DNA of 64,000 nucleotides from Streptomyces sp. MA5143a (lineage in GTDB: Bacteria; Actinomycetota; Actinomycetes; Streptomycetales; Streptomycetaceae): contig NZ_OLMK01000028.1 of assembly GCF_900290235.1 (NCBI RefSeq), positions 186,001-250,000 on the forward strand, given 5' to 3'. Below the pieces are notes generated by a model that was not told the DNA's origin, searched no databases, and was given only the letters and a program-made list of their open reading frames with translations. Positions 25,103 to 36,351 of the stretch are shown here, piece by piece. The position numbers and the translations under genes are program-made. Numbering within the stretch: the stretch's first letter is position 1; every line of letters starts with the position of its first letter.

Positions 25103-25276
25103 GGTCTACTCCTGACGACGGCTTCGCGAGCGAGAGACGATGCAGCAAGGCCTACCCGCTGTGCGCGGGCCTATGCACTGAGTCCCCAACCGCCGGAATT
25201 CCGGGCTCTCACCAAGCGGTCACAAGTGGACCGAACCCCTTCGGGAACGGTCCGAAAGTGATCCACTTCACAGACG

Positions 25277-25981
25277 TCAACGGTCCAGGTGTTTGCGCAA
25301 ACCGCCGTCGACCTTGCGGACGACATGATCGGTGACCCGGCCGAGGAGGTCGGCGATCATCTTGCCGCGCCGGGGCTTCGCCTCGACGCTGCCGAGCACG
25401 GCGAAGCCGTCCACGTAGACCACCGGGGCGTCCGGTTCGCCGGAATCGAGGTTGTCCACCTCGAAGGAGCCGAGGACTCCGCCGCCACTGCCGCGCAGGG
25501 AGACGTTCTCCGGGACGCGGATCTCCACGCTGCCGAAGAGGGAGACGGCCCTGATCATCACCTGGCGGTGCTCGAAGAGGGCCTCGCTGAGGTCTATCTC
25601 GACGCTGCCGAACACGGCGTACGCGTGGATGCGGCGGCCCGCGCGCCAGCGGCCCTTGCGGACCGAGGAGCTGAAGACCGCGAGCAGACGCTCGTCCGCG
25701 TCGACCGGGATGGCGCCGGGGGTGGGGCGGTGCGGCACGGAGGACGGTTGCGCGTACGCCGACGGCTTGTGCGCGGCGGGCAGGTCCCGGATGAACACGT
25801 CCAGTTCGCCGACCGTCTTGGCGGCCAGCACGCCCTCAACCCGCTCGGCGTGCTCCTCGGCGGTCAGGCGCCCCTCGGCGAGGGCGTCCCGAAGGATGTC
25901 GGTGATGCGGTCACGGTCGGCGTCCGAGGCGCGCAACTCGGCGGCGGCGACGCGCGCGCCGGTCTGCTTCTGAAGGTCCAC
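25277..25981 (-). CDS. DUF1707 protein with C-terminal LiaF-like beta domain
   Basis: About 234 aa. 'LRASDADRDRITDILRDALAEGRLTAEEHAERVEGVLAAKTVGELDVFIRDLP' is a DUF1707 helical domain (SHOCT-like). After a Pro-rich linker the rest is beta-helical with repeating 'AVFGSVEIDL', 'SLFGSVEIRVPENV' and 'AVLGSVEAK', the pattern of cell-wall-stress LiaF/DUF2154 proteins. No transmembrane helix. The GTG at 25981 ('MDLQKQ') is preferred; a GTG at 26002 is also open. The bases 26001-26018 just upstream contain CGATAGATCGCGATAG, with CTATCG-type half-sites repeated in direct and inverted order, a candidate regulator site. Function unknown. Confidence 0.82.
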   Translation of the reverse strand: MDLQKQTGARVAAAELRASDADRDRITDILRDALAEGRLTAEEHAERVEGVLAAKTVGELDVFIRDLPAAHKPSAYAQPSSVPHRPTPGAIPVDADERLLAVFSSSVRKGRWRAGRRIHAYAVFGSVEIDLSEALFEHRQVMIRAVSLFGSVEIRVPENVSLRGSGGGVLGSFEVDNLDSGEPDAPVVYVDGFAVLGSVEAKPRRGKMIADLLGRVTDHVVRKVDGGLRKHLDR

Positions 25982-26186
25982 GGCAGCAGCGTACCCACAC
26001 ACGATAGATCGCGATAGACCCCGCAGGTGTGGAACTGAGCCTTACCTCACAAGCCCGCCGCCGACCGCAGGTTCTACGCTGGTGGACGCCGTCGATGGAG
26101 GCCGGCCGCCCGTGTGAGCCACAGGCTTCGGCGCCCCGGAGGCGAGCCGCGCCTGAATCAGCCTGTCTAGTGAGGAATGGGCACCG

Positions 26187-27854
<1,668 letters not shown>

Positions 27855-27856
27855 GG

Positions 27857-27904
27857 CGACGCCCGCGCCCCCGGAAGGCCGAGCCTTCGGGGGCGCGGGC
27901 GTCG
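27857..27904. terminator. Long hairpin terminator after the class I fumarase
   Basis: A 23-nt arm at 27857-27879 pairs with 27883-27904 with one bulged base and a 3-nt loop. It lies 2 nt past the fumarase stop and before the stop of the convergent lipoprotein gene. The core is C/G-only plus the ACGCC/GGCGT ends. Confidence 0.85.
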
Positions 27905-27932
27905 TTGCGAGCCGCGGTCGCCCGGCGGGCCG

Positions 27933-28667
27933 TCAGGCCAGCTTGGCGATCTGCGCGTCGGCGATCTCGGTCGGGAAGTCGAAGTCCTTGCCCGTGGCGA
28001 GGGATCCGATGTTCAGCGCGGTGAAGTAGGCCACCGTCGCGCCCTTGCGGACCACGACGACCTTCATCGGGACCTTGGCGTCCTCGGCCTCGGACACGAT
28101 GTCGAGGGCCACCGCCTCGTCGGCGCCACCGGGAGCGTCGGTCTTCGCGACCTTGGTGACCTGCTGGTCCGTGCCGTCGGCGGTCACCTTGAAGCCCTTG
28201 CCGCAGGCGTCCACGGACTTGGTCAGGGAGGCCAGCGCGGTCTTGGCGCCGTCGCCCTCGTAGGAGGACAGACGGATCAGGGTGCGGGTGATGTCGAGGC
28301 TCTTGGGGTCCGCGGGGTTCGGCACGCTCGCCGTCTCACGCTGCACGGTGGCGCCCGGCCGGTCGACGACCGAGCCGATCGTCGCGTACGCCAGCGGGGC
28401 GCACGCCTTGTCCTCGGTGGTGATGTCCTTCTGCTCGACGGTGACGGTGGGGGCGGTGACCTTGTGCCCCTTGACGTCGCCGTCCTTCAGCACGACCTTC
28501 TCCAGGTCCGCGGCGGACAGGGCGGGCGTCTTCTTCCCGGCGGAGCCGGAACCGCCCTTGCCCGCCTCCTTCCCGTCCTCACCGGAGTCCGAGCAGCCGG
28601 CCAGCAGGGTCAGCGACAGGACGGCGACACCGGCCGCGCAGGACCGGCGTATGACAGCGCTTCTCAA
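27933..28667 (-). CDS. Lipoprotein, function unknown
   Basis: 244 aa. The signal peptide '[19 protein letters not shown]' ends in a lipobox 'LAGC' at residues 22-25, so it is anchored in the outer leaflet of the membrane. A Gly/Ser/Lys-rich spacer is followed by a mixed alpha/beta domain ('[21 protein letters not shown]', '[15 protein letters not shown]', '[17 protein letters not shown]'). The pattern resembles Streptomyces lipoproteins with PknH-sensor-like domains, but I cannot assign it firmly. It is divergent from the class II fumarase. Confidence 0.8.
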   Translation of the reverse strand: MRSAVIRRSCAAGVAVLSLTLLAGCSDSGEDGKEAGKGGSGSAGKKTPALSAADLEKVVLKDGDVKGHKVTAPTVTVEQKDITTEDKACAPLAYATIGSVVDRPGATVQRETASVPNPADPKSLDITRTLIRLSSYEGDGAKTALASLTKSVDACGKGFKVTADGTDQQVTKVAKTDAPGGADEAVALDIVSEAEDAKVPMKVVVVRKGATVAYFTALNIGSLATGKDFDFPTEIADAQIAKLA

Positions 28668-28813
28668 TGCACGTTCTTTCGTCGAGGTTCGTTCGACCGT
28701 TGGGTCAACGGGGCGACGCTACTGCACACCGCCGACAAGGGCCCGGGAATTGCGCCCTCACTCGTCCGAGGGAATCCGGGAACATCGGGACGGGCCGGGA
28801 CGCTGTACCGGTC

Positions 28814-30199
28814 ATGAGTGACTACCGCGTCGAACACGACTCCATGGGCGAGGTCCGGGTCCCGGCGGACGCCAAGTGGCGTGCGCAGACCCAGCGGGCG
28901 GTGGAGAACTTCCCGGTCTCGGGCCAGCGCCTGGAGCGCGCCCACATCGAGGCCCTGGCGAGGATCAAGGGCGCCGCGGCGAAGGTCAACGCCGAGCTGG
29001 GGGTCCTCGACAAGGACATCGCCGAGGCCGTCCGGGAAGCGGCGGCGGAGGTCGCGGAGGGCCGCTGGGACGAGCACTTCCCGGTGGACGTGTTCCAGAC
29101 CGGCTCCGGCACGTCGTCGAACATGAACACCAACGAGGTCATCGCCACCCTGGCGACGGAGCGGCTCGGCCGGCCCGTCCACCCCAACGACCACGTCAAC
29201 GCGTCGCAGTCGTCCAACGACGTGTTCCCCTCCTCCCTCCACATCGCCGCGACCGCCGCCGTCACCCACGATCTGATCCCGGCGCTCGACCACCTCGCGG
29301 CGGCGCTCTCCCGCAAGGCGGAGGAGTTCGCGGACGTCGTGAAGTCCGGCCGCACACACCTGATGGACGCCACCCCGGTCACACTCGGCCAGGAGTTCGG
29401 CGGATACGCGGCCCAGGTGCGGTACGGCGTGGAGCGGCTGCGGGCGTCGCTGCCCCGGCTCGCCGAACTGCCCCTGGGCGGTACGGCGGTGGGCACCGGC
29501 ATCAACACCCCTCCCGGGTTCTCCGCCGCCGTGATCGCCGAGGTCGCGCGGGCCACCGGGCTGCCGCTGACCGAGGCGCGCGACCACTTCGAGGCGCAGG
29601 GCGCACGGGACGGCGTCGTCGAGACGTCCGGGCAGCTCCGTACGATCGCCGTGTCCCTCACCAAGATCGCCAACGATCTGCGGTGGATGGCGTCCGGGCC
29701 GCGCACCGGGCTCGCGGAGATCTCCCTGCCGGACCTCCAGCCGGGCTCCTCGATCATGCCGGGCAAGGTCAACCCGGTGGTCCCGGAGGCCGTCCTCATG
29801 GTCGCCGCCCAGGTCACGGGCAACGACACGACGGTCGCCGTCGCCGGCGCCTCCGGCAACTTCGAGTTGAACGTCATGCTGCCGGTCATCGCGAAGAACG
29901 TCCTGGAGTCGATCCGGCTCCTCGCGAACGTCTCCCGGCTGCTGGCCGACCGGACGGTCGACGGGATCGTCGCCCACCGGGAGCGGGCCCGGGAGTACGC
30001 CGAGTCGTCGCCGTCGGTGGTCACCCCGCTCAACAAGTACATCGGCTACGAGGAGGCGGCGAAGGTCGCCAAGAGGTCGCTGGCCGAGCGGAAGACCATT
30101 CGCGAGGTCGTCCTGGAGAGCGGTTACGTCGACCGCGGCGATCTGACGGTGGAACAGCTCGACGAGGCGCTCGATGTCCTCAGGATGACGCGGCCGTGA
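28814..30199 (+). CDS. fumC: Fumarate hydratase class II
   Basis: 461 aa, cofactor-free tetramer. '[16 protein letters not shown]', '[19 protein letters not shown]', '[19 protein letters not shown]' and '[16 protein letters not shown]' are the successive active-site blocks, the last one the fumarase/aspartase signature with the catalytic Ser loop. The start at ATG 28814 ('[17 protein letters not shown]') is the family start; longer frames run into the divergent lipoprotein leader. With the class I enzyme upstream, the strain has both an oxygen-sensitive and a robust fumarase. Confidence 0.96.
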   Translation: MSDYRVEHDSMGEVRVPADAKWRAQTQRAVENFPVSGQRLERAHIEALARIKGAAAKVNAELGVLDKDIAEAVREAAAEVAEGRWDEHFPVDVFQTGSGTSSNMNTNEVIATLATERLGRPVHPNDHVNASQSSNDVFPSSLHIAATAAVTHDLIPALDHLAAALSRKAEEFADVVKSGRTHLMDATPVTLGQEFGGYAAQVRYGVERLRASLPRLAELPLGGTAVGTGINTPPGFSAAVIAEVARATGLPLTEARDHFEAQGARDGVVETSGQLRTIAVSLTKIANDLRWMASGPRTGLAEISLPDLQPGSSIMPGKVNPVVPEAVLMVAAQVTGNDTTVAVAGASGNFELNVMLPVIAKNVLESIRLLANVSRLLADRTVDGIVAHRERAREYAESSPSVVTPLNKYIGYEEAAKVAKRSLAERKTIREVVLESGYVDRGDLTVEQLDEALDVLRMTRP

Positions 30200-30301
30200 C
30201 CGGGCGGCGCACGGCGGCCGTCCCGGGTGACACACGGGTAACCGATTCCCGCGCAGGCGTGAACCATCACCGGCACCGCAGCGTCATATGCGCATGACAC
30301 C

Positions 30302-30313
30302 TAATATCTGTGC
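30302..30313 (+). promoter_or_regulatory. Leaderless-type -10 element of the DUF402 gene
   Basis: TAATAT (30302-30307) lies 6 nt before the ATG at 30314, placing the transcription start at or next to the start codon. No ribosome binding site is present. Just upstream, TCAT/ATGA half-sites (30284-30297) flank a GCGC centre. Confidence 0.55.
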
Positions 30314-31006
30314 ATGGCGGATGGTGGAGCGGTGAGACGAGTGGAAGCGGGCGGCCCGACGGCGTTCTGGGAGCCGGGACGTCACATCCTGTGGCGCTAC
30401 CGGGAGAACGCGGGCGAGCGCTTCCACATCGCGCGCCCCGTCACCGTGGTCCGTGACGACGAGGAACTGCTGGCCGTGTGGATGGCACCCGGCACCGAGT
30501 GCGTCAAGCCCGTCCTCGCGGACGGCACCCCGCCGCACGCGGAGCCCCTCGCCACCCGCTACAAGAAGCCGCGCGAGGTCCAGCGCGACCGCTGGTTCGG
30601 CACGGGTGTGCTGAAGCTCGCCCGGCCGGGCGAGCCGTGGTCGGTGTGGCTGTTCTGGGACCCGGGTTGGCTTTTCAAGAACTGGTACGTCAACCTGGAG
30701 ACACCACTGGCCCGTTGGGACGGTGGTGTGGACTCCGTGGATCACTTCCTGGACATCTGCGTGTATCCGGACCGGTCCTGGGACTGGCGCGACGAGGACG
30801 AGTTCGCGCAGGCCCAGCAGGACGGGCTGATGGACGGTCACGCGGCGGAAAGGGTGCGGGAGGCGGGGCGTTCGGCGGTGGAGACGATCCGCGCCTGGGG
30901 CCCGCCGTTCTCGGACGGATGGCAGCACTGGCGCCCGAATCCCGCATGGGGAGTACCGTCTCTCCCTGACGACTGGGACCGTACGCCTGCGCACTTGTCC
31001 TCATGA
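30314..31006 (+). CDS. DUF402 / FomD-like nucleotide hydrolase
   Basis: 230 aa. The DUF402 block is clear: 'ILWRYRENAGERFHIARPVTVVRDDEELLAVWMAPGTECVKP', 'RDRWFGTGVLKLARPGEPWSVWLFWDPGWLFKNWYVNLETPLAR', 'GVDSVDHFLDICVYPDRSWDWRDEDEF'. The Tyr, Asn and acidic residues form the metal-dependent phosphate-binding cavity of FomD and Ntdp. FomD hydrolyses cytidylyl hydroxypropylphosphonate in fosfomycin synthesis; members outside fosfomycin clusters probably hydrolyse nucleoside di/triphosphates. No fosfomycin genes are near. Leaderless promoter. Confidence 0.87.
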   Translation: MADGGAVRRVEAGGPTAFWEPGRHILWRYRENAGERFHIARPVTVVRDDEELLAVWMAPGTECVKPVLADGTPPHAEPLATRYKKPREVQRDRWFGTGVLKLARPGEPWSVWLFWDPGWLFKNWYVNLETPLARWDGGVDSVDHFLDICVYPDRSWDWRDEDEFAQAQQDGLMDGHAAERVREAGRSAVETIRAWGPPFSDGWQHWRPNPAWGVPSLPDDWDRTPAHLSS

Positions 31007-31275
31007 GACCCTTGATGCGCCCCCGGTCCACAACCGTAGGATCGTCCTCCGCGAGGATGCACAGGGGTAAGTCCCGCAGTTCGCGCAGTGCTTGACCATA
31101 CGTCACCGAGGGGCGGCAGGACGTGATCAAGGGGTACGAGGGCCACACCGGCAGAAACCGGAGAAGGCCAGACGGACGGTCAGTACTGTCGTTCGGCGGG
31201 TCCGCCGGTACCGTGTGTGGCACAGGAACTGCCTCTGACCACGCGGGAAATCCGTTCCTGGGGCACGTAATCCGG

Positions 31276-31342
31276 GTATCGGCCTTTCTGCGGGACGAAG
31301 TATCGGGTTTGCTGCGGGACGAACTGCGCGTAGCTCGCGCAG
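31276..31342 (+). promoter_or_regulatory. Two 24-bp tandem repeats plus an inverted repeat upstream of the SpoIIE-type gene
   Basis: GTATCGG-N5-CTGCGGGACGAA occurs at 31276-31299 and again immediately at 31300-31323; 19 of 24 positions are identical. Right after it, CTGCGCG (31324-31330) and CGCGCAG (31336-31342) form an inverted repeat with a 5-nt loop, ending 10 nt before the ATG at 31353. The rest of the 346-nt spacer (31007-31275) shows no gene. The array looks like a multi-copy binding site, perhaps for a response regulator or developmental factor. Confidence 0.55.
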
Positions 31343-31352
31343 TCCCGGACGG

Positions 31353-33482
31353 ATGGATTCGACACGCGTGACGGAGCACCCCACCTCCCACGAGCGCCCT
31401 CAGAGCGGCGCCGGCCCCGCGGATGCCCGCGGGGCGGTTCTGCGTACCCAGGAGCCGCTGCGCGCGGCGCCCGCCGGGGCCTTACCCGCACAGGCGCGCA
31501 TGAGTGACGCACAGGCCCGTACGGGTGACACGGCCGCCGAGCCGGGCACGGCGACCCCGTGCCCGAAGAACGGCGAAGCCCCCTCGGAGCACGCCCAGCC
31601 GGCGCTCTCCGAGCATTCGCAGCCCGCGGCCACCGAGCCCGACCCGCACCGCCCGCGCCCGGCACCGGAGACCATTCCGGCGCAGCCCGGCGGCGAGGCG
31701 GAGCGGTCCACGGGCACGGTCGGCGGCCTGGAGCGGCGCAGCGGACAGGGTGTCCCGCCGGGCGCCCCCATGCCGATGCGGCGCGACGGCGACCGGCTGC
31801 GGTTCGTCGGCGCCGCGACCCGGCGGATCGCCCGCGGCATCGACCTGGACGAGATCGTCATGGGTCTGTGCCGGGCGACCGTGCCGACGTTCTCCGACGC
31901 GATCCTCGTCTATCTGCGCGAGCCGCTGCCCGTCGGTGACGAACGGCCCACGGGCCCCATGCTGCTGCGGCTGCGCCGCACCGACCGGATCCCCGAGGAA
32001 CGGGACACCGAGGGCGGCTTCATGCCCGCGCTCCAGCCCGAGCCCCTCGATCTGGCGGTCGTCACCGCCGAGCAGTGCGAGGTGCGGCCCGGCGGGGCGC
32101 TCGCCGAGGTGCTGCGCGGGGTGCGGCCGGTCTTCGCGGACGCGCCCGCCGCGCACGACGCGCTGCCGGAGCTGCTCGGCCCGGACGCGCAGCTGACGGT
32201 GCCGACGGGGCAGCGGGCGATCCTCGCTCCGCTGCGCGGGCGGCGCCGGGTGATCGGCGCGGCCGTGTTCCTGCGCCGCCCGGAGCGGATGGCGTTCGAG
32301 CAGGACGACCTGCTGGTCGCCGCGCAGCTCGCCACCCACAGCGCGCTCGGTATCGACAAGGCCGTGCTGTACGGGCGTGAGGCGTACATCGCGGACGAGT
32401 TGCAGCGCACGATGCTCCCGGAGGCGCTGCCGAAGTGCACCGGCGTCCGGCTCGCGCACCGGTATCTGCCGGCCGCGGAGACGGCCCGGGTCGGCGGCGA
32501 CTGGTACGACGCGATTCCCCTGCCGGGGAGCCGGGTCGCGCTGGTCGTGGGCGATGTCATGGGCCACTCGATGACATCCGCCGCGATCATGGGCCAGCTG
32601 CGGACGACCGCGCAGACGCTGGCGGGCCTCGACCTTCCTCCGCAGGAGGTGCTGCACCACCTCGACGAGCAGGCACAGCGGCTGGGCACGGACCGGATGG
32701 CGACCTGTCTGTACGCGGTCTACGACCCGGTCTCGCACCGCATCACCATCGCCAACGCCGGGCATCCGCCGCCGGTCCTGCTGCATCTGGGCGGGCGTGC
32801 CGAGGTGCTGCGGGTGCCGCCGGGCGCGCCGATCGGTGTGGGCGGGGTGGACTTCGAGGCGGTGGAGCTGGACGCACCGGCCGGGGGCACGCTGCTGCTG
32901 TACACCGACGGGCTGGTGGAGTCCCGGCTCCGGGACGTGTGGACGGGGATAGAGCAGCTCCGCGAGAAGCTCGCCGCGACCGCGCAGTTGACCGGGCCGG
33001 ATCACCCGCCGCCGCTGGAGGCGTTGTGCGACGAGGTGCTCGACATGCTCGGTCCGGGTGACCGGGACGACGACATCGCGCTGCTCGCCGCACGGTTCGA
33101 TGGGATCGCTCCCAGTGACGTCGCCTACTGGTTCCTGGAACCGGAGGAGATGGCTCCGGGGCGGGCCCGTCGTCTCGCTCGTCACGCCCTGTCCCGCTGG
33201 GGGCTGGAGGAACTGACCGACTCGGTCGAGTTGCTGATCAGTGAGGTCGTGACGAACGCGGTGCGGTACGCGACGCGGCCGGTGACGCTGCGGTTGCTGC
33301 GGACCGATGTGCTGCGGTGCGAGGTCACCGACGACGTGCCCCAGCTGCCGCGGCTGCGGCAGGCCCGGGCGACCGACGAGGGCGGGCGCGGGCTCTACCT
33401 CGTCAACCGGTTGGCGAAGCGGTGGGGGGCGACGCGGTTGAGTGCGGGGAAGGTGGTCTGGTTCGAGCTGAACCAGGCGTGA
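31353..33482 (+). CDS. GAF-SpoIIE phosphatase with RsbW-like kinase domain
   Basis: 709 aa. The first 150 residues are Pro/Ala/Glu-rich and probably disordered. A GAF-like domain follows (about 150-345: 'RLRFVGAATRRIARGIDLDEIVMGLCRATVP', 'ILAPLRGRRRVIGAAVFLRRPERMAFEQDDLLVAAQLATHSALGIDKA'). The PP2C/SpoIIE domain has 'VGGDWYDAIPLPGSRVALVVGDVMGHSM' (metal Asp residues), 'ITIANAGHPPPVLL' and 'LLLYTDGLVESR' and 'DRDDDIALLAARF'. A C-terminal HATPase_c domain ('ISEVVTNAVRYATRPVTLRLL', 'DEGGRGLYLVNRLAKRWG') resembles anti-sigma RsbW. Such fusions control partner-switching sigma pathways in Streptomyces. No anti-anti-sigma gene is adjacent. Confidence 0.93.
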   Translation: MDSTRVTEHPTSHERPQSGAGPADARGAVLRTQEPLRAAPAGALPAQARMSDAQARTGDTAAEPGTATPCPKNGEAPSEHAQPALSEHSQPAATEPDPHRPRPAPETIPAQPGGEAERSTGTVGGLERRSGQGVPPGAPMPMRRDGDRLRFVGAATRRIARGIDLDEIVMGLCRATVPTFSDAILVYLREPLPVGDERPTGPMLLRLRRTDRIPEERDTEGGFMPALQPEPLDLAVVTAEQCEVRPGGALAEVLRGVRPVFADAPAAHDALPELLGPDAQLTVPTGQRAILAPLRGRRRVIGAAVFLRRPERMAFEQDDLLVAAQLATHSALGIDKAVLYGREAYIADELQRTMLPEALPKCTGVRLAHRYLPAAETARVGGDWYDAIPLPGSRVALVVGDVMGHSMTSAAIMGQLRTTAQTLAGLDLPPQEVLHHLDEQAQRLGTDRMATCLYAVYDPVSHRITIANAGHPPPVLLHLGGRAEVLRVPPGAPIGVGGVDFEAVELDAPAGGTLLLYTDGLVESRLRDVWTGIEQLREKLAATAQLTGPDHPPPLEALCDEVLDMLGPGDRDDDIALLAARFDGIAPSDVAYWFLEPEEMAPGRARRLARHALSRWGLEELTDSVELLISEVVTNAVRYATRPVTLRLLRTDVLRCEVTDDVPQLPRLRQARATDEGGRGLYLVNRLAKRWGATRLSAGKVVWFELNQA

Positions 33483-33564
33483 GCGCTCCGCTGGGTTGGG
33501 CCGGTCATAGCTCGGGGCCGACTCGGGGGGCGGCCGTGGTCTGCGGGCTGCGGGTTGTGTGTGG

Positions 33565-33593
33565 TTGATCGCGCAGTTCCCCGCGCCCCTTAA
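33565..33593. repeat. Streptomyces CGCAGTTCCCCGCGCCCC repeat unit
   Basis: Single copy, preceded by TTGAT, immediately upstream of the hairpin at 33600. It lies between two convergent genes. Confidence 0.7.
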
Positions 33594-33599
33594 CTACGG

Positions 33600-33633
33600 A
33601 AGGGGGCGCCCGGTTTTCACCGGGCGCCCCCTT
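33600..33633. terminator. Hairpin with T-rich ends between the SpoIIE-type and PBP genes
   Basis: A 14-bp perfect stem (33600-33613 with 33620-33633) encloses TTTTCA, and the right arm runs into TTGTGTG. Located 18 nt from the PBP stop and 117 nt after the SpoIIE-type stop, it can act for both. Confidence 0.85.
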
Positions 33634-33651
33634 TTGTGTGACCTTGTGTGG

Positions 33652-36024
33652 CTAGCCGCCTGACTGTGGGTCGTTCGGGTCCGGTGGCAGGTCGATGTCG
33701 CCGTCGCTGGGGGTCTCCTCCGGCGTGGTCTCGGGAGTCTCCTCAGGCGTCGTCTCCGGGGACTTCGACGGGCTCGCCTCCGGGGACTTGGACGGGCTCG
33801 CCTCCGGGGACTTGGACGGGCTCGCCTCCGGGGACTCCGATGGGGTCGGGCTCGGGCTCGGCGACTCCGTCGGCTCGACCGCGGCGCCCTGGGTGGTCTC
33901 CAGGTCGAACTTGGTCTTCTGGCCCATCACGCCGAAGGTGTACGTGGCCCAGATCTGGGCGGGGAAGCCACCGCCGTTGACGCGTTCGACGCCGGCCGCC
34001 CCGTACATCGGGACGTGCTTGCCGTTCTTGCTCATGTCCTCGCCGAAGAGGCCGACCGAGGTCACCAGCCTCGGGGTGTAGCCGGTGAACCAGGCGGAGC
34101 GGTTCTCGTCGGAGGTACCCGTCTTGCCGGCGACCTGCTGGCCGCCCCGGGCGGGGTTGTCCCGGACGGAGATCTTGGCCGTACCGTCGTCGACCACGCC
34201 GGTGAGGACCGAGGTGACCGTGTCGGCCGCCTCGCGGGTGATGACCCGCTCACCGATCGGGTCGGCCATCTCGAGCGGGCCGTCCCGGTGCGAGGCCGAG
34301 GCGAGGATGGTCGGGGTGACCTTCCTGCCGTGGTTGTCGAGGGTGGCGTAGATGCCGGCCATCTCCAGCGGGCTCGCGCCCATGGAGCCGAGGGTCTGGG
34401 CGGGCACCGCCTGCATGCCCTCGGTGTCCATGCCGAGCTTCCCGGCGACCTCCATGACCTTCTCCATCCCGACGTCGACGCCCATCTGGGCGAAGACGGA
34501 GTTGATGGACTTGTTCATGGCGGTCTGCACGGTGACGTCGCCGTAGTTGACGTCGTCCTCGTTGGGCGGGGCGAAGCCGACCTTGGTGCCGTTGTCGAGG
34601 ACCTGGTGCCTGCTGTCACCGTCGTAGAGGGTGTTCGCGGCGATCGGGTCGCCGTCCTGCGTCTCGGCCTGTCCGTCGACGGCCGCAGCGAGGATCACCG
34701 GCTTGAAGGTGGAGGCGGGCTGGTAGTCCCGGCGCGTGGCGTTGTTCTGGTAGTGCTTCACATAGTCGATGCCGCCGTACATGGCGAGCACCTTGCCGGA
34801 CTTGGGGTCGACCGAGACGGCGCCGGCCTGGATGTGTGCGTCGACCTTGCGCTTCTTGGGGTCGAGCTTGCTGGTGAGCCGCTGCTTGACGGCCTTCTCC
34901 AGCGCCGCCTGCTTCTTCGGGTCGATGTTGAGCTTGATGGTCCAGCCGCCCTTGTCGATGAGCGCTATGGCCTGCTCACGGTTGTCCACCCTGTTGCTGG
35001 CGACGAGCTGGCGGGCCAGCTCGCTGTTGGCGGCCTCCACCAGATAGCCGGTCTGACCGGCCATGTCGGGCGTGGCCTGCGGCGGCTTCAGCTTGGGGAA
35101 CTTCATGCCCTCGCGCTCGGATGCCTTCAGCCACTTCATCTCGACCATGTTGTCGAGGACGTAGTTCCAGCGCGCCATGACCAGCTTCCTGCTGGTCGGG
35201 GAGGCGACGGCCAGGTCGTACTGGCTGGGGGCCTGGAGGAGGGCGGCGAGGTACGCGCCCTGGGCGACGGTGAGGTCCTTGGCGTCCTTGCGGTAGTACG
35301 CCTGGGCCGCGGCCTGGATGCCGGAGGCACCGCGGCCGTAGTAGCTGGTGTTGATGTAGCCCGCGAGGATGGTGTCCTTGGTCTCGTTGCGCTCCAGCTT
35401 CAGGGAGATGACCAGCTCCTTGAGCTTGCGGGTCACCGTCTGGTCGGACGTCAGATAGAAGTTCTTGACGTACTGCTGGGTGATCGTCGAGCCGCCCTGC
35501 TTGCCCTTGCCGGACAGCGTGTTGATCACACCGCGGGTCATGCCCTTGAGGTCGACGCCGGGGTCGTCGTAGAAGCTCTTGTTCTCGGCGGCGACGAAGG
35601 TCTTCTGAACAGCCGGGGGCACCTGGTCGAGTCCGACGATCTCGCGAGCGGTCGTGCCCTTGCCCGTGCGCGCGAGGAGCTTGCCGTCCTCGAACTGGTA
35701 GACGTTGCTTTCCTTGGTCGCGTCCGGGTTGCCCTCGGGGATGGGGATCATCAGGTACAGCACGACGAACGCGCCCATGATGAGCAGGCAGAGACCGAAG
35801 AACGTGCCGAGGATCTTCTTCCAGGTGAAGAAGCGGCGTATCCCGGTCTTCTTCTTTTTCCCGCCACCCTTGGCGCCCTTGGCCGCGGCCCGGGCCGCCG
35901 CCCTGCCACCGCCCGCGGGCGCCTCTATGACCGCGGTCGCCCCTGCCTCACCGCCGGACGAGCGCTTGGGCGCCGCGCGGCGACCGCCGCGTTGCCGCGC
36001 TCGTCTTTCTTCCGCTCGTCCCAT
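33652..36024 (-). CDS. Class A penicillin-binding protein (transglycosylase/transpeptidase)
   Basis: 790 aa, type II membrane protein. A basic Gly/Ala/Lys-rich cytoplasmic tail (1-68) leads to one transmembrane helix (about 71-93). The GT51 domain has catalytic Glu 147 ('FVAAENKSFYDDPGVDLKGM') and 'GGSTITQQYVKNFYL'. The transpeptidase has Ser 438 in 'ASTFKP' (SxxK), 'SIN' at 506-508 and 'KTGTS' at 634-638. It polymerises and cross-links peptidoglycan. The last 80 residues form a Pro/Ser/Glu-rich tail with three tandem 'SPEASPSK'-type repeats and two 'ETTPEETP' repeats, probably a flexible wall spacer. Divergent from the PadR gene. Confidence 0.95.
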   Translation of the reverse strand: MGRAEERRARQRGGRRAAPKRSSGGEAGATAVIEAPAGGGRAAARAAAKGAKGGGKKKKTGIRRFFTWKKILGTFFGLCLLIMGAFVVLYLMIPIPEGNPDATKESNVYQFEDGKLLARTGKGTTAREIVGLDQVPPAVQKTFVAAENKSFYDDPGVDLKGMTRGVINTLSGKGKQGGSTITQQYVKNFYLTSDQTVTRKLKELVISLKLERNETKDTILAGYINTSYYGRGASGIQAAAQAYYRKDAKDLTVAQGAYLAALLQAPSQYDLAVASPTSRKLVMARWNYVLDNMVEMKWLKASEREGMKFPKLKPPQATPDMAGQTGYLVEAANSELARQLVASNRVDNREQAIALIDKGGWTIKLNIDPKKQAALEKAVKQRLTSKLDPKKRKVDAHIQAGAVSVDPKSGKVLAMYGGIDYVKHYQNNATRRDYQPASTFKPVILAAAVDGQAETQDGDPIAANTLYDGDSRHQVLDNGTKVGFAPPNEDDVNYGDVTVQTAMNKSINSVFAQMGVDVGMEKVMEVAGKLGMDTEGMQAVPAQTLGSMGASPLEMAGIYATLDNHGRKVTPTILASASHRDGPLEMADPIGERVITREAADTVTSVLTGVVDDGTAKISVRDNPARGGQQVAGKTGTSDENRSAWFTGYTPRLVTSVGLFGEDMSKNGKHVPMYGAAGVERVNGGGFPAQIWATYTFGVMGQKTKFDLETTQGAAVEPTESPSPSPTPSESPEASPSKSPEASPSKSPEASPSKSPETTPEETPETTPEETPSDGDIDLPPDPNDPQSGG

Positions 36025-36318
36025 GACTCCGGTCCGCTCCGCCTCTGCTCGGTCTCGTACGTCACTCAGGTCAATGTCAGCTCAGCAAGCTAACACCGAG
36101 GACTGTGACAAAGAGGAGTCGATAGGGCCTCGTCCGGCGTGACAATGCGCACGCGCAACGGAAGCTCGCATACCTAGTCCCACCGGAACGGACGTTCCAG
36201 CAGGCCCGATGGTTGCCCCAGCAGGCCCACGAGTTGCGGGCCGCATCGGTGACAGAACCGTGACATTCGCGTATGACCTGCGGCGGATCCACCGGCCGAC
36301 GCCACCTATACACGGCAG
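36025..36318. other. Divergent spacer between the PBP gene and the PadR gene
   Basis: No gene is seen. The PBP start side (36025-36110) contains A/T-richer sequence with AGCTCAGCAAGCTAAC, a partly symmetrical element near 36075-36092, that may belong to the PBP promoter. The other end runs into the 13-bp repeats that precede PadR. Confidence 0.35.
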
Positions 36319-36351
36319 GTATACGTGGTGTGTATACGCGGTGTGTACAGT
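36319..36351 (+). promoter_or_regulatory. PadR operator: tandem 13-bp GTATAC repeats over a leaderless promoter
   Basis: GTATACGTGGTGT (36319-36331) is followed directly by GTATACGCGGTGT (36332-36344) and a partial third unit GTACAG (36345-36350). An inverted TATACAC lies at 36307-36313. TACAGT (36346-36351) is a -10 box 6 nt before ATG 36358, so the mRNA is probably leaderless and the repeats sit over its promoter. Autorepression by PadR is the obvious reading. Confidence 0.65.

Noticed and set aside
25100..25110. ATG search for the WhiB-like gene
   Set aside because: No ATG gives the family N-terminus; the GTG with AGGAG upstream is the better choice.
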